Part shown: in pieces, positions 37,667 through 47,304 of the stretch
How the letters are laid out: each line of letters starts with the position of its first letter
Position numbering within the stretch: the stretch's first letter is position 1
Source: Streptomyces luteolus
GTDB lineage: Bacteria > Actinomycetota > Actinomycetes > Streptomycetales > Streptomycetaceae
Assembly (NCBI RefSeq): GCF_029968015.1
Contig: NZ_JASCIS010000010.1
Coordinates: 1-64,000, forward strand
DNA: 64,000 nucleotides
Reading direction: 5' to 3'
Translations under genes and position numbers: made by a program
The notes under the pieces: generated by a model
The model's input: the letters and a program-made list of their open reading frames with translations, nothing else
The model's database searches: none
What the model was told of the DNA's origin: nothing

Positions 37667-37847
37667 GCGAATGATCACGATTTGGTGACTCGCAATTCGG
37701 GCAATTCAGACGTGTGATCGATCATCCGAAGATCGAACCGAGTCGCCCGTCGGTCAGTCACCGGTCAACGACGGTCCCGTACCGCATCCGTTCGAAGCGT
37801 TGATGGGCCGTACGGATGACGCGCCGCCGGTGTGCCTCGCACACGCG

Positions 37848-37875
37848 GACGGGCCCGGCGACCGCCGGGCCCGTC
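37848..37875 (-). terminator. Hairpin terminator after the DUF3000 gene
   Basis: gacgggcccgg (37848-37858) pairs with ccgggcccgtc (37865-37875) over a 6-base loop, 20 bases past the DUF3000 stop. In the minus direction it insulates whiI from DUF3000 transcription. Confidence 0.75.
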
Positions 37876-37894
37876 GGTTGTCGGGGGAACGTGT

Positions 37895-38515
37895 TCAGTG
37901 CGTCTGCGGCCCGCGGCGCTGCGGCAGCGACACCACCGAGGCGTCCGCCGGACCGGCCGGCGGCAGCCCGGCGACCTGGCAGAGCAGATCGCACCACGCG
38001 GCCAGATGCGCCGCCGTGTCCGGCACTCCGCCCATGCCTTCGCGCGGCGTCCACGACGCCCGGATCTCGATCTGCGAGGCGGGCCGGCGCGTGCCGAGCC
38101 CGCCGAAGTAGTGCGAACTGGCCCGTGTGACGGTGCCGCTGGGTTCTCCGTACGAGAGTCCGCGGCCCTGCAGTGCGCCGGTCAGCCAGGACCAGCAGAC
38201 CTCGGGGAGCAGCGGGTCGGCGGCCATCTCGGGTTCGAGCTCCGCGCGGACCAGGGTCACGAGGCGGAACGTGCCCTGCCAGGCGTCGTGGCCGGCCGGG
38301 TCGTGCAGCAGGACGAGACGGCCGTCCGCGAGGTCCTCGTCGTCCTCGACCACCGCCGCCTCCAGGGCGTACGCGTGCGGGGCGAGCCGCTTCGGCGCGC
38401 GGGTCGGGTCGATCTCGATCTCCGGCCGCAGCCGGGCCGCGCGCAGCGCGTCCACGGCGGTGCGGAACGGGAGCGGAACAGCATCGGCCGCCGCATTCCC
38501 CTCCCTACTGTCCAT
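37895..38515 (-). CDS. DUF3000 family protein
   Basis: 206 residues from ATG at 38513-38515, which has GGAGG 11 bases upstream. An ATG at 38555-38557 ([14 protein letters not shown]) is an alternative but has no ribosome binding site. The sequence ([73 protein letters not shown]) is the actinobacterial DUF3000 family. It has no known function and sits divergent from hemE, as it does in other streptomycetes from memory. Confidence 0.85.
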   Translation of the reverse strand: MDSREGNAAADAVPLPFRTAVDALRAARLRPEIEIDPTRAPKRLAPHAYALEAAVVEDDEDLADGRLVLLHDPAGHDAWQGTFRLVTLVRAELEPEMAADPLLPEVCWSWLTGALQGRGLSYGEPSGTVTRASSHYFGGLGTRRPASQIEIRASWTPREGMGGVPDTAAHLAAWCDLLCQVAGLPPAGPADASVVSLPQRRGPQTH

Positions 38516-38648
38516 CCCGTCAGCATCCTCCGAGAGTCGTCCCTGCGCCGCAGCCATGCGGGGAAGATTAAGCGGAACGGGCCGCCTCTGCAGGGAAGGA
38601 CACCCGGTCCCGGCCGCGCAGTTCGCGGCACGTGCGAGACTTTCCGAC

Positions 38649-39740
38649 GTGAGCGCCAACGACCTTCCCCGAGCGGGCCAGCAGCCGAACCCGAACCCGA
38701 CCGCCGCCGACGCGGTCAAGGACTCCGCCTTCCTGCGGGCGTGCAGGCGGGAGCCCGTGCCGCACACCCCGGTCTGGTTCATGCGACAGGCGGGGCGCTC
38801 GCTGCCCGAGTACCGCAAGGTGCGCGAGGGCACCACGATGCTCGACTCGTGCATGCGGCCCGACCTCGTCACCGAGATCACGCTGCAGCCGGTGCGCCGC
38901 CACAACGTGGACGCGGCGATCTACTTCAGCGACATCGTCGTCCCGCTGAAGGCCATCGGGATCGACCTCGACATCAAGCCCGGCGTCGGCCCCGTCGTGG
39001 AGCGGCCGATCCGTTCCCGCGCCGACCTGGCGCAGCTGCGCGACCTCACCCCTCAGGACGTCTCGTACGTCACCGAGGCCATCGGCATGCTGACCGGTGA
39101 GCTGGGCGCGACGCCGCTGATCGGCTTCGCCGGGGCGCCGTTCACGCTCGCCAGCTACCTCGTGGAGGGCGGCCCGAGCCGCAACCACGAGCACACCAAG
39201 GCCCTGATGTACGGCGACCCGCAGCTCTGGGCCGACCTGCTCGACCGGCTCTCCGACATCACCGCGGCCTTCCTGAAGGTGCAGATCGAGGCGGGCGCCT
39301 CGGCCGTGCAGCTCTTCGACTCCTGGGTGGGCGCCCTGTCGCCCGCCGACTACCGCCGCTCCGTGATGCCCGCCTCGCGGAAGGTCTTCGAGGCCGTCTC
39401 CGGGTACGGGGTGCCGCGCATCCACTTCGGCGTCGGCACCGGTGAACTGCTCGGGCTGCTCGGCGAGGCAGGTGCGGACGTCGTCGGCGTCGACTGGCGC
39501 GTCCCGCTCGACGAGGCCGCCCGCCGCGTCGGCCCCGGCAAGGCGCTCCAGGGCAACCTCGACCCGGCCGTCCTCTTCTCCACGCAGGACGCGGTGGAGG
39601 CCAAGACGGACGAGGTCCTCGCGGCGGCCGACGGCCTGGAGGGCCACGTCTTCAACCTCGGCCACGGAGTGCTCCCGACCACCGACCCGGACGCGCTCAC
39701 CCGCCTCGTGGAATACGTGCACACGCGCACCGCTCGCTGA
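38649..39740 (+). CDS. hemE: Uroporphyrinogen III decarboxylase
   Basis: 363 residues from GTG at 38649. Decarboxylates the four acetate arms of uroporphyrinogen III to give coproporphyrinogen III. The substrate-binding motif [16 protein letters not shown] is at about residues 37-52, followed by [10 protein letters not shown] (active-site aspartate), [17 protein letters not shown], and FNLGHGVLP with the conserved histidine near the end. No clear ribosome binding site precedes the GTG, so the message may be leaderless or weakly initiated. Its product is the substrate of the HemY enzyme encoded 1.6 kb downstream; a flavoprotein gene on the other strand lies between them. Confidence 0.95.
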   Translation: MSANDLPRAGQQPNPNPTAADAVKDSAFLRACRREPVPHTPVWFMRQAGRSLPEYRKVREGTTMLDSCMRPDLVTEITLQPVRRHNVDAAIYFSDIVVPLKAIGIDLDIKPGVGPVVERPIRSRADLAQLRDLTPQDVSYVTEAIGMLTGELGATPLIGFAGAPFTLASYLVEGGPSRNHEHTKALMYGDPQLWADLLDRLSDITAAFLKVQIEAGASAVQLFDSWVGALSPADYRRSVMPASRKVFEAVSGYGVPRIHFGVGTGELLGLLGEAGADVVGVDWRVPLDEAARRVGPGKALQGNLDPAVLFSTQDAVEAKTDEVLAAADGLEGHVFNLGHGVLPTTDPDALTRLVEYVHTRTAR

Positions 39741-39765
39741 GGAACTCCCGCCTCCGTGCTCCGGC

Positions 39766-39811
39766 GGCCCTCAACGCTCCGTCAAATGGCTGGAATTGAG
39801 CGCTGAGGGCC
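39766..39811. terminator. Convergent terminator between hemE and the flavoprotein gene
   Basis: ggccctcaacgct (39766-39778) pairs with agcgctgagggcc (39799-39811) with one mismatch and a 20-base loop. It is placed between two converging stops and could serve both. Confidence 0.6.
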
Positions 39812-39824
39812 GGGCGGGGGCTCC

Positions 39825-41198
39825 CTACCCCCCCTTTCGTACCGCTGTCACCGCCTTCCGTGCCGCCACCAGGACCGGGTCCCAGACCGGGGAGAAGGGT
39901 GGGGCGTACCCGAGGTCCAGGGTGGTGAGCTGCTCGGCCGTCATGCGGGCCGTGAGCGCGACCGCCGCGATGTCCACGCGCTTGGCGGCGCCCTCCCTGC
40001 CGACGATCTGCACGCCGAGGAGGCGGCCCGTGCGGCGCTCGGCGAGCATCTTCACCGTCATCAGGGCGGCGCCGGGGAAGTAGCCCGCGCGACTGGTCGA
40101 CTCGATGGTGGCCGTGACGTACTGCAGGCCCGCCGCCCTGGCGTCCTTCTCGCGCAGTCCCGTACGGGCGATCTCCAGGTCGCAGACCTTGCTGACCGCC
40201 GTGCCGACGACGCCCGGGAACGTGCCGTAGTCCCCGCCGACGCCCGAACCGATGATCTGGCCGTGCTTGTTGGCGTGCGTGCCCAGGGCGACATGCCGTT
40301 CGCGGCCGGAGACGAGGTCGAGGACCTCGACGCAGTCGCCGCCCGCCCAGATGTCCTCATGGCCCCGCACCCGCATCGCCAGGTCCGTGAGCAGGCCGCC
40401 GTGTTCGCCGAGGGGCAGGCCGGCGTTCCTGGCCAGGTCGGTGTTCGGGCGGACGCCGATGCCGAGGATCACGATGTCCGCCGCGTACTCGGCGTCGTCC
40501 GTGGCGACCGCGCGGACCCGGCCGTCCTCGCCCGTGAGAATCTTCGTGACCTCGGCGTCGTTGACCATCTCCATGCCCATGCCGGTCATCGCCTCGCCGA
40601 CCAGGGCGCCCATGTCCGGGTCGAGCGTCGCCATGGGCTGGGGGTCGGCATTGACGACCGTGACCTGATAGCCCCTCTTCGTCAGCGCCTCCGCCATCTC
40701 CACGCCGATGTACCCGGCGCCCACCACGACCGCGCGCTCCCCGCGCGTCCGCCGCAGCGTGTCGAGCAGGGCCTGGCCGTCCTCCAGGGTCTGCACGCCG
40801 TGCACGCCCGGTGCGTCGATGCCCGGCAGCTCCGGGCGGACCGGGCGGGCGCCGGTGGCGATCACGAGCTTGTCGTACGCAGTCCAGGCCTCCTCGCCCG
40901 ATTCCAGGTCACGGGCGCGTACCCGCCGCCCCGGCACGTCGATCTCCGTGACCTCGGTGCGCATCCGCAGGTCGATGGAGCGCTTCCGGTGCTCCTCGGG
41001 CGTACGCGCGATCAGCTCGTCCCGGCTGTCCACGTCACCGCCCACCCAGTACGGGATGCCGCACGCCGAGTAGGACGTGAACCGTCCCCGCTCGAACGCG
41101 ACGATCTCCAGCTCGTCCGGCCCCTTCAGTCTGCGCGCCTGCGACGCCGCCGACATGCCCGCCGCGTCCGCCCCGATGACCACCAGTCGTTCGCTCAT
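39825..41198 (-). CDS. FAD-dependent pyridine nucleotide-disulfide oxidoreductase (CoA-disulfide reductase-like)
   Basis: 457 residues. FAD-binding VVIGADAAGMSAASQARR is at the N-terminus, and the single redox cysteine is in FTSYSACGIPYWVGG (about residue 46). This single-cysteine pattern is typical of CoA-disulfide reductase and NADH peroxidase relatives, rather than of CxxxxC enzymes. The NAD(P)H site is VVVGAGYIGVEMAEAL; a second FAD contact is IWAGGDCVEV. A dimerisation domain covers the last ~120 residues. Substrate is inferred only from family. It is convergent with hemE and divergent from hemY. Confidence 0.88.
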   Translation of the reverse strand: MSERLVVIGADAAGMSAASQARRLKGPDELEIVAFERGRFTSYSACGIPYWVGGDVDSRDELIARTPEEHRKRSIDLRMRTEVTEIDVPGRRVRARDLESGEEAWTAYDKLVIATGARPVRPELPGIDAPGVHGVQTLEDGQALLDTLRRTRGERAVVVGAGYIGVEMAEALTKRGYQVTVVNADPQPMATLDPDMGALVGEAMTGMGMEMVNDAEVTKILTGEDGRVRAVATDDAEYAADIVILGIGVRPNTDLARNAGLPLGEHGGLLTDLAMRVRGHEDIWAGGDCVEVLDLVSGRERHVALGTHANKHGQIIGSGVGGDYGTFPGVVGTAVSKVCDLEIARTGLREKDARAAGLQYVTATIESTSRAGYFPGAALMTVKMLAERRTGRLLGVQIVGREGAAKRVDIAAVALTARMTAEQLTTLDLGYAPPFSPVWDPVLVAARKAVTAVRKGG

Positions 41199-41298
41199 GA
41201 GGCAACGCTACGTGCGGAACGCGGGGTTCCCGCAGTGCTCTGCTGACAGCGAAGCGGAGCGTGGCCGGGGCACGCCGCCGGTCTGAGAGGCTTGCGGT

Positions 41299-42780
41299 AT
41301 GCGCGCATCGGATGCCAGGACCAGCCAGAAACAGGGGCGATCGCCCCGCACCGTCGTCGTCGGCGGCGGCATCGCCGGACTCGCCGCCGCCCACCGGCTG
41401 CTCGCGGGCGGTGCGCAGGTCACCGTCCTGGAGGCGTCCGGCCGGGTCGGCGGCAAGCTGCACGCCGGGGAGATCGAGGGGGTCCGCGTCGACCTCGGCG
41501 CCGAGTCGATGCTGGCCCGGCGCCCCGAGGCGGTCGCCCTCGCCCGCGAAGTGGGCCTCGACGCCGCGCTGCAACCGCCCGCCGTCGCGAGCGCCGCCCT
41601 GTGGAACCGCGGCCATCTCACGCCCATGCCGAAGGGCCACGTGATGGGCGTGCCCGGCGACGCGGCCGTGCTCGCCGAGGTGCTGTCAGCCGAGGGCCTG
41701 CGCCGCGTCGAGGCCGAGCGCGAGCTGCCGCCCACGGAGGCCGGCGAGATCGGCGAGGACATCGCGGTCGGCGAGTACGTCGCGTCCCGCGTCGGCCGTG
41801 AGGTCGTGGACCGCCTCGTGGAGCCGCTGCTCGGCGGGGTGTACGCGGGCGACGCGTACCGCCTGTCGCTGCGCATGGCCGTGCCGCAGCTCTTCGACGT
41901 CGCGCGCTCCGGCGGCTCGCTGCTCGCCGGGGTCCGCGCGGTGCAGGAGCGGGCCGCCCGGAACCAGCGGACCGGGCCGGTGTTCATGGGCATCGAGGGC
42001 GGCATCGGCCGGCTGCCCCTCGCGGTCGCCGACGCCGTCCGCGCGAAGGGTGCCGAAATCGCCCTCCACGCGCGCGTGGACGCGGTCCGCCGCACTCCCG
42101 ACGGCTGGTCGGTGCGCACCGAGGGCCGTGAACTGCTCGCCGACGCCGTGGTCCTGGCCGTGCCCGCCGCGCAGGCCGCCCGGCTGCTCGCCCCGGACGC
42201 GCCCGCCGCGGCCGCCGAACTGCGCGCCGTCGAGTACGCCTCGATGGCCCTGATGACGCTCGCGTTCCGGCGCCGGGACGTGGACCTGCCCGAGGGCAGC
42301 GGCTTCCTCGTACCGCCCGTGGATGGACACACCATCAAGGCGTCAACCTTCGCCTCGCAGAAGTGGGCGTGGATCGCCGAGGAGAACCCCGAACTGGTCG
42401 TGCTGCGCACCTCCGTGGGCCGGTACGGCGAGGAGGAGGTGCTGCGGCGCGGCGACGACGAGCTGGTCGACGTGTCCCGCGCCGACCTGCGCGCCGCCGT
42501 CGGCCTGACCGCCGCGCCCGTCGCCACCCGGGTCACGCGCTGGGACGACGGACTGCCGCAGTACCCGGTCGGGCACCACGCGCGCGTGGCGCGGATCCGG
42601 GCGCACGTGGCGGAACTGCCGGGGCTCGCGGTCTGCGGGGCGGCGTACGACGGCGTCGGCATCCCGGCCTGCGTCGCGAGCGCGCACGCGGCCGTCGACC
42701 AGCTGGCGGGCGACCGTACGGGGATCGATCTGCTGAGCGCGAACCCGGTGCAGAGTCTGCACGGCGGCGGAGGAGAATAG
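41299..42780 (+). CDS. hemY: Coproporphyrinogen III oxidase, HemY/CgoX type (often annotated as protoporphyrinogen oxidase)
   Basis: 493 residues. The FAD motif [16 protein letters not shown] (about 18-33) and [21 protein letters not shown] follow the HemY pattern. [17 protein letters not shown] and [11 protein letters not shown] are family blocks, and the C-terminal [15 protein letters not shown] contacts FAD. In actinobacteria this enzyme oxidises coproporphyrinogen III to coproporphyrin III, not protoporphyrinogen. hemQ follows 4 bases later, which supports the coproporphyrin-dependent route. Names in use include hemY, hemG and cgoX. Confidence 0.94.
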   Translation: MRASDARTSQKQGRSPRTVVVGGGIAGLAAAHRLLAGGAQVTVLEASGRVGGKLHAGEIEGVRVDLGAESMLARRPEAVALAREVGLDAALQPPAVASAALWNRGHLTPMPKGHVMGVPGDAAVLAEVLSAEGLRRVEAERELPPTEAGEIGEDIAVGEYVASRVGREVVDRLVEPLLGGVYAGDAYRLSLRMAVPQLFDVARSGGSLLAGVRAVQERAARNQRTGPVFMGIEGGIGRLPLAVADAVRAKGAEIALHARVDAVRRTPDGWSVRTEGRELLADAVVLAVPAAQAARLLAPDAPAAAAELRAVEYASMALMTLAFRRRDVDLPEGSGFLVPPVDGHTIKASTFASQKWAWIAEENPELVVLRTSVGRYGEEEVLRRGDDELVDVSRADLRAAVGLTAAPVATRVTRWDDGLPQYPVGHHARVARIRAHVAELPGLAVCGAAYDGVGIPACVASAHAAVDQLAGDRTGIDLLSANPVQSLHGGGGE

Positions 42781-42784
42781 CCGC

Positions 42785-43504
42785 ATGAGTGACGACGCCC
42801 CCGCCAAGATCCCCAACGCCGGCAAGAAGGCCAAGGACCTCAACGAGGTCATCCGGTACACGCTGTGGTCGGTCTTCAAGCTGAAGGACCTGCTGCCCGA
42901 AGACCGGGCCGGTTACGCCGACGAGGTCCAGGACCTGTTCGACCAGCTCGCCGCCAAGGACATCACCGTCCGCGGCACGTACGACGTCTCCGGCCTGCGC
43001 GCCGACGCCGACGTCATGATCTGGTGGCACGCCGAGACCGCGGACGAGCTGCAGGAGGCGTACAACCTCTTCCGCCGCACGAAGCTGGGCCGCGCCCTCG
43101 AACCGGTCTGGTCGAACATGGCCCTGCACCGCCCCGCCGAGTTCAACAAGGCGCACATCCCGGCGTTCCTCGCCGACGAGACCCCGCGCAACTACGTCTC
43201 GGTGTACCCCTTCGTGCGCTCGTACGACTGGTACCTGCTGCCCGACGAGGACCGCCGCCGCATGCTCGCCGACCACGGCAAGATGGCCCGCGGCTACCCG
43301 GACGTGCGCGCCAACACCGTCGCGTCCTTCTCCCTCGGGGACTACGAATGGCTGCTCGCCTTCGAGGCGGACGAGCTGTACCGCATCGTGGACCTGATGC
43401 GGCATCTGCGGGCGTCCGAGGCGCGGATGCATGTGCGTGAGGAAGTCCCGTTCTACACGGGGCGGCGGAAGTCTGTGGCGGACTTGGTGGCGGGCCTCGC
43501 CTGA
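42785..43504 (+). CDS. hemQ: HemQ/ChdC coproheme decarboxylase
   Basis: 239 residues. ATG with GGAGGAG about 12 bases upstream, the box lying inside the end of hemY, so the two are coupled. The chlorite-dismutase-like fold is recognisable from [39 protein letters not shown] and [32 protein letters not shown]. It converts coproheme to heme b with peroxide, the last step of the coproporphyrin-dependent pathway of actinobacteria. Its end is followed by the nested palindromic repeat. Confidence 0.95.
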   Translation: MSDDAPAKIPNAGKKAKDLNEVIRYTLWSVFKLKDLLPEDRAGYADEVQDLFDQLAAKDITVRGTYDVSGLRADADVMIWWHAETADELQEAYNLFRRTKLGRALEPVWSNMALHRPAEFNKAHIPAFLADETPRNYVSVYPFVRSYDWYLLPDEDRRRMLADHGKMARGYPDVRANTVASFSLGDYEWLLAFEADELYRIVDLMRHLRASEARMHVREEVPFYTGRRKSVADLVAGLA

Positions 43505-43520
43505 GGCGTCGAATTCCCCA

Positions 43521-43661
43521 CCCCGCCCCTTCCCGAAAGACTGCCGTCGGCACGGGGGCCAGCCCCCGGACCCCCGCTCCTCAAGCGCCGGAGGGGCTGA
43601 GTTTCAGCCCCTCCGGCGCTTGAGGAGGCCCGTCCGGCGAGGACTTCGGGAAGGGGCGGGG
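43521..43661. repeat. Nested palindromic repeat and bidirectional terminator
   Basis: Outer arms ccccgccccttcccgaa (43521-43537) and its exact complement (43645-43661) enclose an inner 22-bp perfect stem (43579-43600 with 43604-43625) with a 3-base loop. Half of the inner stem recurs at 7726-7747 and 7776-7797. It lies between converging hemQ and the peptidase gene. Confidence 0.85.
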
Positions 43662-43699
43662 AGGGGAAAGAACCTCGCGGCGTCCGGGGCGAGACCCGC

Positions 43700-45277
43700 T
43701 CAGGCCGTCGCCTCCGGCTCCGCGTGCGGGGCGCACTCCTCGCGGGGGGTCTGCGGGGTGCGGCCCGACAGCATGTACGTGTCCACGTGGCCGTTGACGC
43801 ACTTGTTGGTGCCGCCCGCGACCCCGTGCGTCCCCGCGTCCCGTTCCGTGACGAGCGCCGACCCGGCCAGCCTGCGGTGGAGTTCGACGGCGCCCTCGTA
43901 CGGGGTGGCCGCGTCCCGCTCCGCCGCGAGGATCAGTGTGGCGGGCAGCGCGCCCGGCGCCGTACGGACGTCGACGGGCTCCTGCCGGGGCGCGGGCCAG
44001 TACGCGCAGGGCAGGTTCATCCAGGCGTTGTCCCAGGTCTCGAAGGGCGCGAGGCGGGCCAGGGCCGAGTTGTCGCGGTCCCAGGTGGCGAAGTCGCGCG
44101 GCCAGTTGCCGGAGTCGTTGCACTCGACGGCGATGTAGACCGCGTTGCCGTTCTCGTTCTCCACGGCCGCCCGCGGCTTCGGCGCGGCCTGCTCGATCAG
44201 CGGCTCCGGGTCGCCCTTCAGATACTTCGACAGTGCGGTGGCGCGGCGCGGCCAGTAGTCGTCGTGGTACCCGGCCTGGAGGAACGCGGACTGCAGCTGG
44301 CCGGGGCCGACCTTGCCGCCGGCAGGCTTCTTCGCGAGCCGGTCGCGCACCTTCTCGTAGCTGCGCTCCACCGCGCGGGCCGTCTTGCCGAGGTGGTACG
44401 TCTTGTCGTGCTTGGCGACCCAGGTGCGGAAGTCGGCCCAGCGGGCCTCGAAGGCCAGGGACTGGTCGAGGTTGTTGCGGTACCAGATCTGCTCCGGGTC
44501 CGGGTTGACCGCCGAGTCGAAGACCATGCGGCGTACGTGCGAGGGGAACAGCGTGGCGTACACCGCGCCGTAGTACGTCCCGTACGAGGCGCCCATGAAG
44601 TTGAGCTTCTTCTCGCCGAGCGCCGCGCGCAGCACGTCCAGATCACGGGCGTTGTTCAGCGTGTTGAAGTGCCGCAGCGCCTCGCCCGCGTTCCGCGCGC
44701 AGCCCTCGGCGTACGCCTTGGCCTGGGCGATGCGCTTCTCCTTGTGCGCCCGGTCCGGGTGGGTCGGCTCGTCCGTCGGCGCCTTGGCGAACTCCTTCGG
44801 GTCCTGGCAGGACAGCGGCGCCGACCGGCCCACGCCGCGCGGCGCGTAGCCGACGAAGTCGTACGCCTTCGCGATCCGCCGCCACTCCGGGGTGCCCGCC
44901 GCCAGCGGCCAGTACATTCCGGAACCGCCGGGCCCGCCCGGGTTGAAGACGAAAGCGCCCTGCCGCTCGGACGCCTTGCCCTTGGCCTTGGCGCGGCTGA
45001 CGGTCAGCTTGATCTTCTTGCCGTCGGGCCGCGCGTAGTCGAGGGGTACGGTCACCGTCGCGCACTTCACGGAATCCGGCAGGGCCTCCTCCTTCGGGCA
45101 CGCCGCCCAGTCGAGCCCGGCGGCCGCGGCGCGCTGCGCGGCCTGCGCGGTGCCGCGCGCCTCGGCGGACCTCGGGGGCGCGGGGACGCTTCCCGCGGGG
45201 GTGCTTCCCGCGGGGGCGGCGGTCAGGGCGGTGAGGACCAGTGAACCGGCGAATCCGTACAGCAGCGGTGCACGCAT
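43700..45277 (-). CDS. Secreted alpha/beta-hydrolase, tripeptidyl aminopeptidase-like (TAP-like)
   Basis: 525 residues from ATG at 45275-45277; the longer frame adds non-homologous sequence. A signal peptide (LLYGFAGSLVLTALTAAPAGS) is followed by the S33-type hydrolase domain. The oxyanion loop is FNPGGPGGSG, the nucleophile elbow is FMGASYGTYYG, and the acid and base are in ILAAERDAATPYEGA and ERDAGTHGV. The C-terminal TAP domain is at about 420-525. It probably cleaves N-terminal peptides outside the cell. Such enzymes are abundant in Streptomyces, so this is not tied to the neighbouring MNIO genes. Confidence 0.92.
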   Translation of the reverse strand: MRAPLLYGFAGSLVLTALTAAPAGSTPAGSVPAPPRSAEARGTAQAAQRAAAAGLDWAACPKEEALPDSVKCATVTVPLDYARPDGKKIKLTVSRAKAKGKASERQGAFVFNPGGPGGSGMYWPLAAGTPEWRRIAKAYDFVGYAPRGVGRSAPLSCQDPKEFAKAPTDEPTHPDRAHKEKRIAQAKAYAEGCARNAGEALRHFNTLNNARDLDVLRAALGEKKLNFMGASYGTYYGAVYATLFPSHVRRMVFDSAVNPDPEQIWYRNNLDQSLAFEARWADFRTWVAKHDKTYHLGKTARAVERSYEKVRDRLAKKPAGGKVGPGQLQSAFLQAGYHDDYWPRRATALSKYLKGDPEPLIEQAAPKPRAAVENENGNAVYIAVECNDSGNWPRDFATWDRDNSALARLAPFETWDNAWMNLPCAYWPAPRQEPVDVRTAPGALPATLILAAERDAATPYEGAVELHRRLAGSALVTERDAGTHGVAGGTNKCVNGHVDTYMLSGRTPQTPREECAPHAEPEATA

Positions 45278-45379
45278 CGTGCTTCGGCATCCCTTCGAGC
45301 GGCGGCAGACGGCAGCAGAACAGAAGGGATCCTTCGGCGGGCGGTTGGCGAAGTAAAGCAACGCCGCGCCCCATCCGGG

Positions 45380-46162
45380 CTATTGACCCTGACGAGTACG
45401 CCCGTGCGCGAACGCGGCCCGCAGGCGCGGGTCGGAGAGCGCGTCCACGCCGCGCACCGCGACCGCCGCGAGCGGGTCCCGTTGGTCGAGCGCCGGGCCG
45501 AGCGCCCCGAGCAGCCGCCGGCCCGCGGGGGAGGCCCAGCGGGTGTACGCGTGGATCTCGGTGCGGGCGATCGCGAGCGAGCCGAGGGTCAGCGCGAGCG
45601 GCAGCGCGAACCAGGCCAGGACCGGAAGCGCACCGCCCGCTTCCCGCGGGTGCAGGGCAAGGGCCACCACGGCGAGCGCGAACACCGCGAGGGCCGCCGC
45701 CCGCACCTGCCGGATCGCCCCCGTGACGTGCAGCCGCGCCGCGGTCGGTACGGCGAGCCCCGCCGCGGTGAGCCGTTCGGCGAGTGCGTGCACCGGGACC
45801 GTGGCGGCGGCCGAGGCGCGCACCGGGGCGATCCGCTGCTGGCCCTCGGGCCCGATCGCGCCGAGCACACAGCGCTCCATCTCGTCCCGGCCGTCCGGGT
45901 CGACGACGGTTGCCCAGCCGGTGTGCGCGAGCAGCAGCCGTCCGGCGCCGGCCATCGAGACCAGGGTCAGGTCGGCGACCCGGCGCGGCCCGCCGGCCAG
46001 GAACGCGGCCTCGTACAGGGTCAGTTCATGCCGGGCCGCCGCGCGCCGCTCGGCCGCGGGGCTTTCCGCGGCGCGGGTCGCCGCGACACACAGGCGGGCG
46101 CAGGCAAGGCCGGCGATGGCCCAGGCCGGAACGAGGAAGAACACCCAGAACATGGCGGACAT
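45380..46162 (-). CDS. TIGR04222-family membrane protein without Cys-rich tail
   Basis: 260 residues; ATG at 46162, or 46153 (MFWVFFLVPAW). An N-terminal membrane segment is followed by the family block [32 protein letters not shown], then two further membrane helices (LAVFALAVVALAL, LPVLAWFALPLALTLGSLAI). The C-terminus is short and ordered (SDPRLRAAFAHGRTRQGQ), unlike the paralogue upstream. It follows that gene after 131 bases on the same strand, so it may be the last gene of the DUF692 operon. Function unknown. Confidence 0.8.
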   Translation of the reverse strand: MSAMFWVFFLVPAWAIAGLACARLCVAATRAAESPAAERRAAARHELTLYEAAFLAGGPRRVADLTLVSMAGAGRLLLAHTGWATVVDPDGRDEMERCVLGAIGPEGQQRIAPVRASAAATVPVHALAERLTAAGLAVPTAARLHVTGAIRQVRAAALAVFALAVVALALHPREAGGALPVLAWFALPLALTLGSLAIARTEIHAYTRWASPAGRRLLGALGPALDQRDPLAAVAVRGVDALSDPRLRAAFAHGRTRQGQ

Positions 46163-46293
46163 GGCGGATTTTGTATGCGAGGTGGGGGCCGGTGCGCCAT
46201 GGGGCGTTCACGATGCGGACGACCGGGGACGGTGGAGGGCGGGCGATCTGTGACGCGGGGGTGGAGGTCGGCGGGCCGAGGGGCGTACGCGGA

Positions 46294-47304
46294 TCAGGAG
46301 CCGCCGCCTCCGCAACCCCCACCGCCACCACCGCCTCCGCCACCCCCACCGCAGCTGGAACCGCCCCCTCCGCCCCCGCAACTGGAGCCGCCCGAGCCGC
46401 CCGACGAGCCGCCGCAGGACGAGCCGCCGCAGGACGACCCCCCGCAGGAGGAGCCGCCGCTGCCGCCGCCGCACCACGTCACCGAGGTGTCGCCGACGAA
46501 CACCACCGGCGCGCCGACCCCCGCCGAGGCCGCCGCGCTGTTCGCCCGCATCCGGCTCGCCGTCGTCAGCTGCTCGCGCATCACCGGGTCCGGCACGACA
46601 CGCGGACCGTCGCATGCCACGAGGTGCACCGGGTCCGCGCCGTTGCCCGCCGACCGGAACTGGAAGAGCGCCCGCTTGCCCGCGCCGGTCACCCGCGCTC
46701 CGGTGATCCCCAGGCACACCAGGCCGATCACGAACCCGGCGCCGGTCACCGGGATCGCGACGACGACGAAGGGCACCCCGAAGCCCGCACCGTCGAGGGC
46801 CGCGAACTGGACCACCGTCAGGACGACCGCCAGACAGAACGCCAGGAACGACACCAGGGTCTGCGTGCCGGACCAGCGCCGCAGCGGGCGCTGCTCCTCG
46901 GGCCGCACCAGGAGCCCGCGCAGCGCGAGGGCGTCCCCGACCGCCTGCACGGACGGGCTGCGCATCACGCCGATCCGCAGCCAGTGCAGGGCGCCGCTCG
47001 GCGCCGCCGCGTGCGCGTCCAGGACCGCCTGCTCCACCGGGTGGTACGCGACGGCCTGCCGCACGCCGACCACGCCGGGCCCGGCGAGGGCGAGCCGTCC
47101 GTCCGCGTGCATCGCCGTCAGGACCGTGTCCGCGACCCGGCCGGGACCGCCCGCGAGGAACGCCGCCTCCAGCGGGTCGGACACGTACGGATGCGTGGGC
47201 GTGCCCGCCGAGCGGGCCTTGACCACGTTGACGAGCAGCCCGATCGCGGAGCCGCCGATGCCCAGGTAGTACAGGAGCGTCAGGACGATGTACATGTCGC
47301 TCAC
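46294..47304 (-). CDS. TIGR04222-family membrane protein with Gly/Ser/Cys-rich tail, likely MNIO substrate
   Basis: 336 residues from GTG overlapping the DUF692 stop (GTGA). An N-terminal helix ([23 protein letters not shown]) precedes the family block [31 protein letters not shown] and two central helices (about 165-230). The last 59 residues (278-336, bases 46297-46473) consist only of Gly, Ser and Cys. Seven cysteines stand at 278, 287, 292, 297, 309, 318 and 331; five are in SSCGG units. TIGR04222 proteins are known for such near-low-complexity tails. Coupling to a DUF692 enzyme, a family that oxidises peptide cysteines, suggests the tail is modified. Confidence 0.82.
   Translation of the reverse strand: MSDMYIVLTLLYYLGIGGSAIGLLVNVVKARSAGTPTHPYVSDPLEAAFLAGGPGRVADTVLTAMHADGRLALAGPGVVGVRQAVAYHPVEQAVLDAHAAAPSGALHWLRIGVMRSPSVQAVGDALALRGLLVRPEEQRPLRRWSGTQTLVSFLAFCLAVVLTVVQFAALDGAGFGVPFVVVAIPVTGAGFVIGLVCLGITGARVTGAGKRALFQFRSAGNGADPVHLVACDGPRVVPDPVMREQLTTASRMRANSAAASAGVGAPVVFVGDTSVTWCGGGSGGSSCGGSSCGGSSCGGSSGGSGGSSCGGGGGGSSCGGGGGGGGGGGGCGGGGS
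46297..46473 (-). repeat. Coding repeat: SSCGG / poly-Gly tail of the TIGR04222 protein
   Basis: The codons of the tail are strongly repetitive (tcctgcggcggc-type units, then glycine runs). The serine-serine-cysteine-glycine-glycine unit starts at residues 285, 290, 295, 307 and 316. The glycine stretch near the end is 12 long. Codon choice varies (GGC, GGT, GGG, GGA), so it is not a simple slippage product. Confidence 0.85.
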
